Assembly (NCBI GenBank): GCA_937863905.1
Contig: CALMHV010000045.1
Span: forward strand, 1-9,414
Length of the DNA stretch: 9,414 nt
Direction: 5' to 3'
Source of the DNA: an uncultured Bacillota bacterium
GTDB taxonomy: Bacteria > Bacillota > Sulfobacillia > UBA995 > UBA9673
Shown here: piece by piece, positions 1-5,335 of the stretch
Numbering within the stretch: the first letter of the stretch is position 1
How the letters are laid out: each line of letters begins with the position of its first letter
Program-made: the position numbers and the translations under genes
The notes under the pieces: model-generated
Database searches by the model: none
Seen by the model: only the letters and a program-made list of their open reading frames with translations
Told to the model about the DNA's origin: nothing

Positions 1-1
1 A

Positions 2-352
2 ATGCCAGCCTTTATCGGCGAGGAGATCGAGCCCGTGTTTGCCGAGACTCCGGATCTCGAGAAAAGGACCGGAGTGCCGACCGGGTTCAAGTGGCGAGGC
101 CGCGAGTACGCCATCAAGCGTGTCGTGAAGGAATGGCACGAATACGGGCCGGCCCGTCCGGGCACAAGCCGCTCGCCCCACGCCCAACTCGGTATGGACC
201 GTGGCACGCGGGGTGCGGGCCGCGACTTCTATCGTGTCATCCTTGAGGACGGCCGCCTGGTCGACCTCTACTACGATCGCCGACCCAAGAGCGCGAAAGA
301 CCGCAAGGGTCGCTGGGTCTTCTTTCGGGAGATCGGGGAGACCCAGGCCTAG
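2..352 (+). CDS. DUF6504 family protein of unknown function
   Basis: A 116-residue, mostly hydrophilic protein with no signal peptide or membrane segment. It resembles the DUF6504 family: an N-terminal 'IGEEIEPVF' segment, then 'FKWRGREYAIKRVVKEWHEYG' features around residues 29-49, and a C-terminal half reading 'DFYRVILEDGRLVDLYYDR' followed by 'KDRKGRWVFFREI'. In actinobacteria such proteins often lie near ImuB/DnaE2 translesion-synthesis genes; that is family knowledge, and no such gene is visible here. The ATG lies at the second base of the window, so its ribosome binding site cannot be checked and a start further upstream is possible. The gene converges on sleB, with a shared hairpin after its stop. 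The family call rests on recalled resemblance; molecular function is unknown. Confidence 0.72.
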   Translation: MPAFIGEEIEPVFAETPDLEKRTGVPTGFKWRGREYAIKRVVKEWHEYGPARPGTSRSPHAQLGMDRGTRGAGRDFYRVILEDGRLVDLYYDRRPKSAKDRKGRWVFFREIGETQA

Positions 353-373
353 CCGTCGCTCCGAAAGAAGACA

Positions 374-401
374 ACGGGGCGCGCCATCCGGCGGGCCCCG
401 T
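374..401. terminator. Hairpin terminator between convergent DUF6504 and sleB genes
   Basis: Outer arms ACGGGGC (374-380) and GCCCCGT (395-401) are perfect complements. Inner arms CGCC (382-385) and GGCG (390-393) continue the stem after one G-G mismatch, around the loop ATCC. On the minus strand the stem starts 8 nt after the sleB stop and is followed by a T-rich stretch (TTGTCTTCTTTC), so it fits an intrinsic terminator for sleB. On the plus strand no T-run follows, so termination of the DUF6504 gene there is less certain. Confidence 0.6.
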
Positions 402-408
402 CGCGCGG

Positions 409-972
409 CTACCCCGTGAAACGGTGGCAACCGATCTGCACCTTGAACGGCCTGGACCACAGGAACTCGCTCCACGTTTGCTCGGGCTGCCAGAAGTAGA
501 GGGCGCCGTCGGTCGGGTCCCAGCCCGCCGCGGCAGCCAGGGCCGCCTTCACGCACGACTCCGAGGGGTCGATGTTGATTTGTCCGTTGCGCACCGGCTC
601 GAACTGCCCCGGACGGTAGATGACCTCGGCCACGGTCGTGCCGAGTTCACGGTCGCGCACGCGGTTCAAGACCACGGCGCCGACGGCGACCTGCCCCTCG
701 AAGCTTTCGCCGCGAGCCTCGCCGCTGATAATGTGAGCCAGGAGATGAAGCTCGTCGGACGTCAGCCCCATGGCCGCGTTCGGCCCCGGAACGATGCCTG
801 GCCCGACGAGCGCGTTGAGTCCGGAGGCCTCAGATTGGACCGTGACCTGCGGAACCACGGCAGTGCTGTCCTGCGGCCGGGCACCCCGGACCGCGGCGGT
901 CGCGCCGCCGGATGCGAGAACCAGCACGAGCAGGACTAGAGCTGCGAACCTGCGAACGTTGTTCTGCTTCAA
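409..972 (-). CDS. SleB-family cell wall hydrolase (spore cortex-lytic type)
   Basis: A 187-residue exported hydrolase of the SleB/CwlJ type (Hydrolase_2), a family that cleaves peptidoglycan as a lytic transglycosylase and includes the enzymes that degrade spore cortex at germination. Residues 1-27 form a signal peptide (KQNNVRR, then a Leu/Val/Ala-rich core ending near ATAA). A Pro/Gly-rich linker follows, and the catalytic domain runs from about residue 72 to the end. It holds the 'ISGEARGE' motif, whose first Glu (E85) is the expected catalytic residue, then 'GQVAVGAVVLNRV', 'RPGQFEPV', 'GALYFWQP' and a terminal 'IGCHRFTG'. Classic SleB carries an N-terminal peptidoglycan-binding domain, which is absent here, so this is a short form and could act in general wall turnover rather than germination. 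The start is TTG (970-972), supported by GAAAGGTGG eight bases upstream. It is divergent from the DUF362 gene. Confidence 0.9.
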   Translation of the reverse strand: MKQNNVRRFAALVLLVLVLASGGATAAVRGARPQDSTAVVPQVTVQSEASGLNALVGPGIVPGPNAAMGLTSDELHLLAHIISGEARGESFEGQVAVGAVVLNRVRDRELGTTVAEVIYRPGQFEPVRNGQINIDPSESCVKAALAAAAGWDPTDGALYFWQPEQTWSEFLWSRPFKVQIGCHRFTG

Positions 973-999
973 GGCTTCCGACCACCTTTCGTGTGCATC

Positions 1000-1013
1000 T
1001 TGTCACGCGACAA
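1000..1013. repeat. Inverted repeat, possible operator between sleB and DUF362 gene
   Basis: TTGTC (1000-1004) and GACAA (1009-1013) are perfect complements separated by ACGC. The site covers the -35 of the DUF362 candidate promoter and the expected transcription start of the sleB candidate promoter, so a bound protein could affect both genes. It is short enough to be chance; no regulator is encoded in this window. Confidence 0.35.
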
Positions 1014-1028
1014 CTGCCAGCCTAACAG
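1000..1028 (+). promoter_or_regulatory. Candidate promoter for the DUF362 gene
   Basis: A -35 box TTGTCA (1000-1005), a 17-nt spacer and a weak -10 box TAACAG (1023-1028) precede the DUF362 ATG by 50 nt. The -35 box forms the left half of the inverted repeat at 1000-1013. The -10 match is poor (3 of 6), so this is a candidate only. Confidence 0.33.
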
Positions 1029-1047
1029 TCGACCAGAGTTGGGTCAA
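1019..1047 (-). promoter_or_regulatory. Candidate sigma-A-like promoter for sleB
   Basis: Read on the minus strand: a -35 box TTGACC (1042-1047), a 17-nt spacer, and a -10 box TAGGCT (1019-1024), about 46 nt upstream of the TTG start. The -35 is strong and the -10 matches TATAAT at only three positions. In Bacillus sleB is read by the forespore sigma factor; I do not see a convincing sigma-G site, but such sites are degenerate. The -10 overlaps that of the proposed opposite promoter. Confidence 0.4.
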
Positions 1048-1078
1048 CCCGAAAGATGTTGGAAAGGAAACAACTGGT

Positions 1079-2263
1079 ATGCCTAAAGTTGCCATCGTGC
1101 GCTGTGATAGCTACGACGACCGGGCCGTCAAGGAGGCCGTCGGTGAGGCCATCCGCCTGTGTTTGGGCCCGGACTGGACACGCGGCGTCAAGGTTCCCGT
1201 GCTTCTCAAACCGAACGTCCTCAACCCGAGCCGGCCGCAAGACGGTGTCTGCACCCATCCCGCGGTCCTGAAGGCCGTCATCGGCCTCTTCCGGGAGGCA
1301 GGCGTCCGCGACCTCGCGGTCGGCGACAGTTCCGGCGGCGCAGGCATTCGGCCGGCCACGGACCAGGCCCTCGAGGTCTCCGGTCTGGCGGCCGTCGGCC
1401 GCGAGATGGGCGTCAAGGTCCTGAGCTTCGACCGCGAGACGGCCGTCGGGGTTCCCAACCCGCGCGGCCCTGAGTTCCCGCGGCTCACTCTGGCCAAGCC
1501 CGCCCTCGACGCCGGCTGGCTCGTGAACATCCCCAAGTTCAAGACCCACGCGCTGACGACGCTGACGGCGACCGTGAAGAACCTCTTCGGCACCGTGCCA
1601 GGCGCCGCCAAGCGCGAGTGCCACCGCCGGAACCCATCCATCGGCGCCTTCGCCAATGCTCTGGTCGACATCTACGCCGCCGTGCGACCCAGCTTCCACA
1701 TCGTCGACGCCATCGTCGCCATGGAGGGCGAGGGCCCGAGCGGCGGCCCTCTCCGCAATCTGGGGCTCATCGTGGCCGGCGCGGATGGGGTGGCCGTGGA
1801 CGCGGTCCTGGCGGCCATCATCGGTCTTGACCCGTTCAAGGTTCCCACCACGCGCGCCGCGGCCGGGCGCGGCCTGGGCGAGGGCGACCTTAGCCGCATC
1901 GAGGTCGTCGGGACGCCCATCGCCGACGTCCGGGCCAAGCGTTTCCGCCTGCCCGTGGCCGGCGTCATCGCCCGCCACGCGCCTGCCGGCCTGACTCGCG
2001 CCGCCCTGGGCTTCATGGTTACCCGGCCGGCCTTCATCGACTCGAAATGCAACCGTTGCGCCACCTGCGTCAAGAGCTGTCCTGTCGAGGCGATGTCGGT
2101 GACGAAAGACGGACCGGTGCCGCAGGTGGACGATGCGAAGTGCATAAGCTGTTTCTGCTGCCACGAGCTGTGCCCCCACCAGGCCGTCTATGTTCGGTGG
2201 CGGAACCCCGTGACCAGATTCCTTCTCGGAGGGGCGGGGCGCGGGGCCACTCGGGCTCATTGA
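1079..2263 (+). CDS. DUF362 domain protein with C-terminal 2x[4Fe-4S] ferredoxin domain
   Basis: A 394-residue cytosolic iron-sulfur protein. Residues 1 to about 300 form a DUF362 domain: 'LLKPNVL' and 'HPAVLKAV' near the N-terminus, 'VGDSSGG', then 'PKFKTH' (152-157) running into 'TATVKNLFG' (163-171), and 'MEGEGPSGG' from residue 215 followed by 'DGVAVDAVLAAIIG'. The C-terminal ferredoxin domain has two complete cluster motifs: C324-x2-C327-x2-C330-x3-C334-P and C355-x2-C358-x2-C361-x3-C365-P. C360 is an extra cysteine next to the second set. The fusion with ferredoxin suggests electron transfer, but the substrate of this family is not established. The start is the ATG at 1079, ten bases after a GGAAAGGA-type site (1061-1068). 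The open frame reaches back to 770, but that stretch is antisense to sleB and is not part of the gene. It is divergent from sleB and followed by the lemA promoter. Confidence 0.92.
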   Translation: MPKVAIVRCDSYDDRAVKEAVGEAIRLCLGPDWTRGVKVPVLLKPNVLNPSRPQDGVCTHPAVLKAVIGLFREAGVRDLAVGDSSGGAGIRPATDQALEVSGLAAVGREMGVKVLSFDRETAVGVPNPRGPEFPRLTLAKPALDAGWLVNIPKFKTHALTTLTATVKNLFGTVPGAAKRECHRRNPSIGAFANALVDIYAAVRPSFHIVDAIVAMEGEGPSGGPLRNLGLIVAGADGVAVDAVLAAIIGLDPFKVPTTRAAAGRGLGEGDLSRIEVVGTPIADVRAKRFRLPVAGVIARHAPAGLTRAALGFMVTRPAFIDSKCNRCATCVKSCPVEAMSVTKDGPVPQVDDAKCISCFCCHELCPHQAVYVRWRNPVTRFLLGGAGRGATRAH

Positions 2264-2288
2264 CACGGCCTGGTCGCAATGCTATCTT
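2260..2288 (+). promoter_or_regulatory. Sigma-A-like promoter for the lemA-htpX cluster
   Basis: A perfect -35 box TTGACA (2260-2265), a 17-nt spacer and a -10 box TATCTT (2283-2288, 4 of 6 matches). Transcription would begin near 2295 and leave an untranslated leader of about 63 nt before the lemA ATG. The -35 box contains the TGA stop (2261-2263) of the upstream DUF362 gene. This is the best promoter in the window after that of groES. Confidence 0.62.
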
Positions 2289-2357
2289 TAGCGTCGTTTA
2301 CGCCCAAGGGCCAGGCTTGCGGCCCAGCTTGCCAACATTGGGAGGAGGAGCGCGAGG

Positions 2358-2909
2358 ATGATCGGCTTGTATATCGGCTTGGGAGTCCTAGGCCTTCTGA
2401 TCATCATCACCATCGCCATCTACAACCGGCTGGTCGTTCTCAGGAACCGCATCGAGAACGCCTGGGCCCAGATCGACGTCCAACTCAAGCGGAGGACCGA
2501 CCTGGTCCCCAACCTGATTGAGACGGTCAAGGGGTACGTCAAACACGAGCGCGGCACCTTGGAGGCCGTGACCCAGGCCCGAGCGGCGGTCGTCAAAGGC
2601 GGCTCTGTCGGCGCGCAGGCTCAGGCCAACAACGTGCTGACCGACGCTCTGAAGTCGGTCTTCGCGGTGGCCGAGGCCTACCCGGACCTCAAGGCCAACC
2701 AGAACTTCCTTCTGCTCCAGGAGGAGCTGTCCGGGATCGAGAACAAGATCGCCTACGCCCGCCAGTTCTACAACGACAGCGTGCTGTCGATGAATCAGGC
2801 CACGCAGGTCTTCCCCTCCAACGTCATCGCCGGCATGTTCGGGTTCAAGGAGCATGAGTACTTCGAGACGCAGGGCACGGAGCGTGAGCCGGTCAAGGTC
2901 CAGTTCTAG
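2358..2909 (+). CDS. lemA: LemA family membrane-anchored protein
   Basis: A 183-residue LemA family protein. One hydrophobic segment (residues 2-22) anchors the N-terminus in the membrane. The rest is a soluble, largely alpha-helical domain. The signature follows the anchor directly: 'YNRLVVLRNRIENAWAQI' (22-39), 'DVQLKRRTDLVPNLIETVKGY' features (40-60), and further on 'LSGIENKIAYARQFYNDSV' features typical of the family. Length is normal (180-200). The biochemical role is not settled; lemA is widely found beside htpX, as here, and has been tied to membrane and envelope stress. The ATG at 2358 follows GGAGGAGG (2341-2348) with about 9 nt spacing. It is first gene of the probable lemA-htpX-M20-lipid kinase transcript. 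Confidence 0.95.
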   Translation: MIGLYIGLGVLGLLIIITIAIYNRLVVLRNRIENAWAQIDVQLKRRTDLVPNLIETVKGYVKHERGTLEAVTQARAAVVKGGSVGAQAQANNVLTDALKSVFAVAEAYPDLKANQNFLLLQEELSGIENKIAYARQFYNDSVLSMNQATQVFPSNVIAGMFGFKEHEYFETQGTEREPVKVQF

Positions 2910-2931
2910 GCCAGGGGCCGGCAGACAACGA

Positions 2932-2958
2932 GCGGGCGCGCCTACCGGGCGCGCCCGC
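2932..2958 (+). other. Strong intergenic hairpin between lemA and htpX
   Basis: GCGGGCGCGCC (2932-2942) and GGCGCGCCCGC (2948-2958) form a perfect 11-bp, nearly all-GC stem around the 5-nt loop TACCG. No T-run follows, so it is not a classic intrinsic terminator. It ends 9 nt before the htpX ribosome binding site. Likely roles are protection of the lemA mRNA 3' end or setting a lower level of htpX; this is inference. Confidence 0.65.
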
Positions 2959-2981
2959 GTGCACAACGGGAGGGGTCTTCC

Positions 2982-3977
2982 ATGCCGTCGCACGTGCACC
3001 AGAGCTTCTACGACGCCATCAGCGCCAACCGGCGCAAGACTTTCTTCATGGTCTTCTTCTTTGTCGTCCTGGTCGCCGCGGTCGTCTGGGCCTTCGCCCT
3101 GGCCACGAATCTCGCGCCCTACGCCGTCCCGCTGGCCCTCGTCATCGCCATCGCCATGGCCTGGGCCGGCTACTACTCCTCGGACAAGATCGTCCTGGCC
3201 ATCAGCCAGGCCAAGCCGGTGGACAAGAACGAGTTTCCGTACCTCGTGAACATCACCGAGGCCATCGCCCTCGGGGCCGGCGTGCCGGTGCCGCGCCTCT
3301 ACCTGATCGAGGACACCGCGCCCAACGCCTTCGCCACCGGCCGCAACCCGGCTAACTCCGTCATCTGCGTGACGCGCGGTCTGCTCACGAAACTTGACCG
3401 TGAGGAACTGGAGGGCGTCATCGCCCACGAGATGAGCCACATCCGAAACTACGACATCCTCCTGGCTACCGTGGCCGTGACGATGGTCGGCATCATCGCC
3501 CTGCTCTCCGACTGGATGCTGCGGTTCGGCTTGCGGGGGGGGCGGCGTCGGAGCAGCGGCAGTGACGGCGCCGGCGGGGCGGCGGCCATCTTCCTGGTCA
3601 TCGGCATCATCGTGGCCATCCTCGCGCCCTTGGTCGCCCAGTTCATGCGGCTGGCCCTCTCCCGTCGCCGCGAGTTTCAGGCCGACGCCTCGGCCGCCCA
3701 GATCACCAGGTACCCCCAGGGGCTCGCCGACGCGCTGCGCAAGATCGCGGCCGACCCGGAGCCGCTGGAGGTGGCCAACAAGGCCACGGCCCACCTCTAC
3801 ATCTGGAACCCGCTTAAGGACCGCGAGGGCCGGATGGATCGTCTCTTCAACACGCACCCGCCGGTGGCCGAAAGGATCAAGGCTCTGGAGAGCATGGGAG
3901 CGGAGATGGGCGGGGGCCCGGAGAGCACGCCGGGGCCGGAGGCCGTCGCAGGACCGGAGAGTTCTCCGGGATCGTAG
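2982..3977 (+). CDS. htpX: Membrane zinc metalloprotease HtpX (peptidase M48)
   Basis: A 331-residue integral-membrane endopeptidase that in other bacteria degrades misfolded membrane proteins together with FtsH. There are two N-terminal membrane segments (about 20-41 and 46-65) and two more around the catalytic core (about 159-179 and 201-222). The zinc site is H149-E150-x-x-H153 ('AHEMSH'), with E150 as general base and the third ligand Glu in 'RREFQAD' (E231). Other family blocks are 'PNAFATGRNP', 'VTRGLL' and 'NTHPPVAERIKAL'. It is longer than the usual 285-300 residues because of an Arg/Gly/Ser-rich loop (183-199) between membrane segments 3 and 4 and a C-terminal tail of Gly-Pro-Glu hexapeptides. 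The ATG is set by GGGAGGGG (2968-2975), 6 nt upstream. The pairing with lemA is conserved in many bacteria. Confidence 0.95.
   Translation: MPSHVHQSFYDAISANRRKTFFMVFFFVVLVAAVVWAFALATNLAPYAVPLALVIAIAMAWAGYYSSDKIVLAISQAKPVDKNEFPYLVNITEAIALGAGVPVPRLYLIEDTAPNAFATGRNPANSVICVTRGLLTKLDREELEGVIAHEMSHIRNYDILLATVAVTMVGIIALLSDWMLRFGLRGGRRRSSGSDGAGGAAAIFLVIGIIVAILAPLVAQFMRLALSRRREFQADASAAQITRYPQGLADALRKIAADPEPLEVANKATAHLYIWNPLKDREGRMDRLFNTHPPVAERIKALESMGAEMGGGPESTPGPEAVAGPESSPGS
3915..3968 (+). repeat. Three tandem 18-bp repeats coding a GPE hexapeptide tail in htpX
   Basis: Three in-frame 18-base units (3915-3932, 3933-3950, 3951-3968) encode GPESTP, GPEAVA and GPESSP at residues 312-329, followed only by Gly-Ser and the stop. 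Unit 3 also contains the inverted repeat CCGGAG-AGTT-CTCCGG (3954-3969), a hairpin just ahead of the stop codon. The tail lies beyond the last conserved M48 block, so it is a lineage-specific disordered extension. Confidence 0.7.
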
Positions 3978-4015
3978 AGGCCGCGGCGGTCCCGGACGAA
4001 TCGGGAGGCGTAGAG

Positions 4016-5254
4016 ATGGCCCGTGAAGTGGCCGGCGAACTCGTTCGCATCGCATCCGCCGAGGTCGACCGACTGGCCCCGGCCCTCCACGACCTCAGTC
4101 ACCGCATCCACGCCAATCCGGAACTCGGCCACGAGGAGAGGCAGGCTTCGGCCTGGTGCGCCGAACTGCTTCGTGAGCACGGCTTCGAGGTCACGGCGCC
4201 CTTTGGGGGTCTGGAGACGGCCTTCCGGGCCCGGGCGAGCCTGGGCGCCACGGCGGCGTCCGGTTCCGTCGCGGGCGCCAACGATGGCCCGGTCCGCCCA
4301 GCCATCGCCTTTCTGGCCGAATACGACGCGCTGCCCGGGATTGGCCACGCCTGCGGCCACAACATCATCGCCGCCTCGGCCGTTGGGGCGGGGGTGACTC
4401 TGGTCAGGATCCTGGAGAAGCTCGCGCCAGCGCTTCGGGCGACCATCATCGTCGACGGCACCCCGGCCGAGGAGACCGTTGGCGGCAAGATACCCCTCGT
4501 CGAGCAGGGCCTCTACCGCGACGTGGACGCTGCCCTCTCCCTGCACCCCTACACGAGCAACTCCGCCGGGTCGACCTGCCTCGGGGTCAAGCGGATGACC
4601 TTCACCTTCCGGGGGCGATCGGCCCACGCCGCCGCTGACCCGGAGAAGGGCATCAACGCCCTGGACGCGGTCATCCAGACCTTCAACAACGTCAACGCCC
4701 TACGTCAGCACGTAAAGCCGGACGTCCGCCTCCACGGGATCGTCACCCACGGCGGACAGGCTTCCAACATCGTTCCCGATTTTGCCCAGGCCGTCTTTTC
4801 GGTCCGCTCGGCGGACATGGACTACTTCACGGAGGTCGTGGGCAAGGTCAAGGCCTGCGCCCGGGGGGCGGCCCTGGCCACCGGGGCCACCCTCGACATC
4901 GCGGAGAACCAGACCTACACGCCGATTCGTCGCAACCGAACTCTCACCCGGTTGGCTTTGGAGGCCATGGCCGCCGTGGGCCTCGAAGCGGAAGACGCCA
5001 GCGGCACGTGGTTCCCGGCCTCGACCGACTTCGGCAACGTGAGCCAGGTGACGCCGGCCATCGCTCCCCTCTTCAAGGTTGGCTCGGGCGACGCCGTCCT
5101 CCACCACGCGGATTTCGCCGTGGCGGCGGCGTCATCTTGGGGCGACGCCGTGGTCCTGACGGCGGCCAAAGTGATGGCCATCGTAGGCGCCAGGCTCGTC
5201 CTCGAACCCGAGACCCTGCGGGCGGCGCGGGCCGACTTCGCCTCTCCTCAGTGA
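4016..5254 (+). CDS. M20 family metallopeptidase/amidohydrolase (AbgB / M20D2-like)
   Basis: A 412-residue cytosolic di-metal hydrolase of peptidase family M20, closest by motif to the p-aminobenzoyl-glutamate hydrolase subunit B/PM20D2 group. It should cleave an amide or dipeptide bond; the substrate cannot be read from sequence. Metal-site motifs are 'HACGHN' (C113, H115), 'GTPAEE' (E152, E153), 'LHPY' (H177) and a C-terminal 'LHHADF' (H363/H364). The dimerisation (lid) domain is marked by 'RGRSAHAAADPEKGINALDA' and 'GGQASNIVPDFA'; 'STDFGNVSQ' is typical of this subgroup. A 20-residue Ala/Gly/Ser-rich insert sits near residues 76-95. All expected metal ligands are present. The ATG follows GGGAGG (4003-4008) by 7 nt, and the gene starts 38 nt after the htpX stop, so co-transcription is likely. 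TCCCG (3990-3994) can pair with CGGGA (4002-4006) across part of that ribosome binding site. Confidence 0.9.
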   Translation: MAREVAGELVRIASAEVDRLAPALHDLSHRIHANPELGHEERQASAWCAELLREHGFEVTAPFGGLETAFRARASLGATAASGSVAGANDGPVRPAIAFLAEYDALPGIGHACGHNIIAASAVGAGVTLVRILEKLAPALRATIIVDGTPAEETVGGKIPLVEQGLYRDVDAALSLHPYTSNSAGSTCLGVKRMTFTFRGRSAHAAADPEKGINALDAVIQTFNNVNALRQHVKPDVRLHGIVTHGGQASNIVPDFAQAVFSVRSADMDYFTEVVGKVKACARGAALATGATLDIAENQTYTPIRRNRTLTRLALEAMAAVGLEAEDASGTWFPASTDFGNVSQVTPAIAPLFKVGSGDAVLHHADFAVAAASSWGDAVVLTAAKVMAIVGARLVLEPETLRAARADFASPQ

Positions 5255-5335
5255 ACCTAGGTCGAAACCGCGCCACGGCGGGAGGAAACGTGGGTGTCAG
5301 CGCCAAACCTCTTTTCACCTCTAGGAGGGATAGCG

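Noticed and set aside
770..1078. N-terminal extension of the DUF362 frame to 770
   Set aside because: The extension is antisense to the 5' half of sleB, is low-complexity, and bypasses the well-placed ribosome binding site and ATG at 1079.
1022..2266. A 414-codon minus-strand open frame antisense to the DUF362 gene
   Set aside because: It is a shadow of a clear coding region with intact cluster motifs and has no recognisable domain.
2279..2521. Small plus-strand frame starting at 2279 with a poly-His segment
   Set aside because: The His run is only the out-of-frame reading of ATCATCATCACC in the lemA membrane anchor; it overlaps lemA and lacks a ribosome binding site.
2388..4055. A 555-codon open frame on the minus strand across lemA and htpX
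   Set aside because: It lies fully antisense to two well-recognised genes. Its translation is low-complexity (Arg, Gly, Asp, His, Val rich), as expected from the complementary frame of GC-ending codons, and it has no family resemblance.
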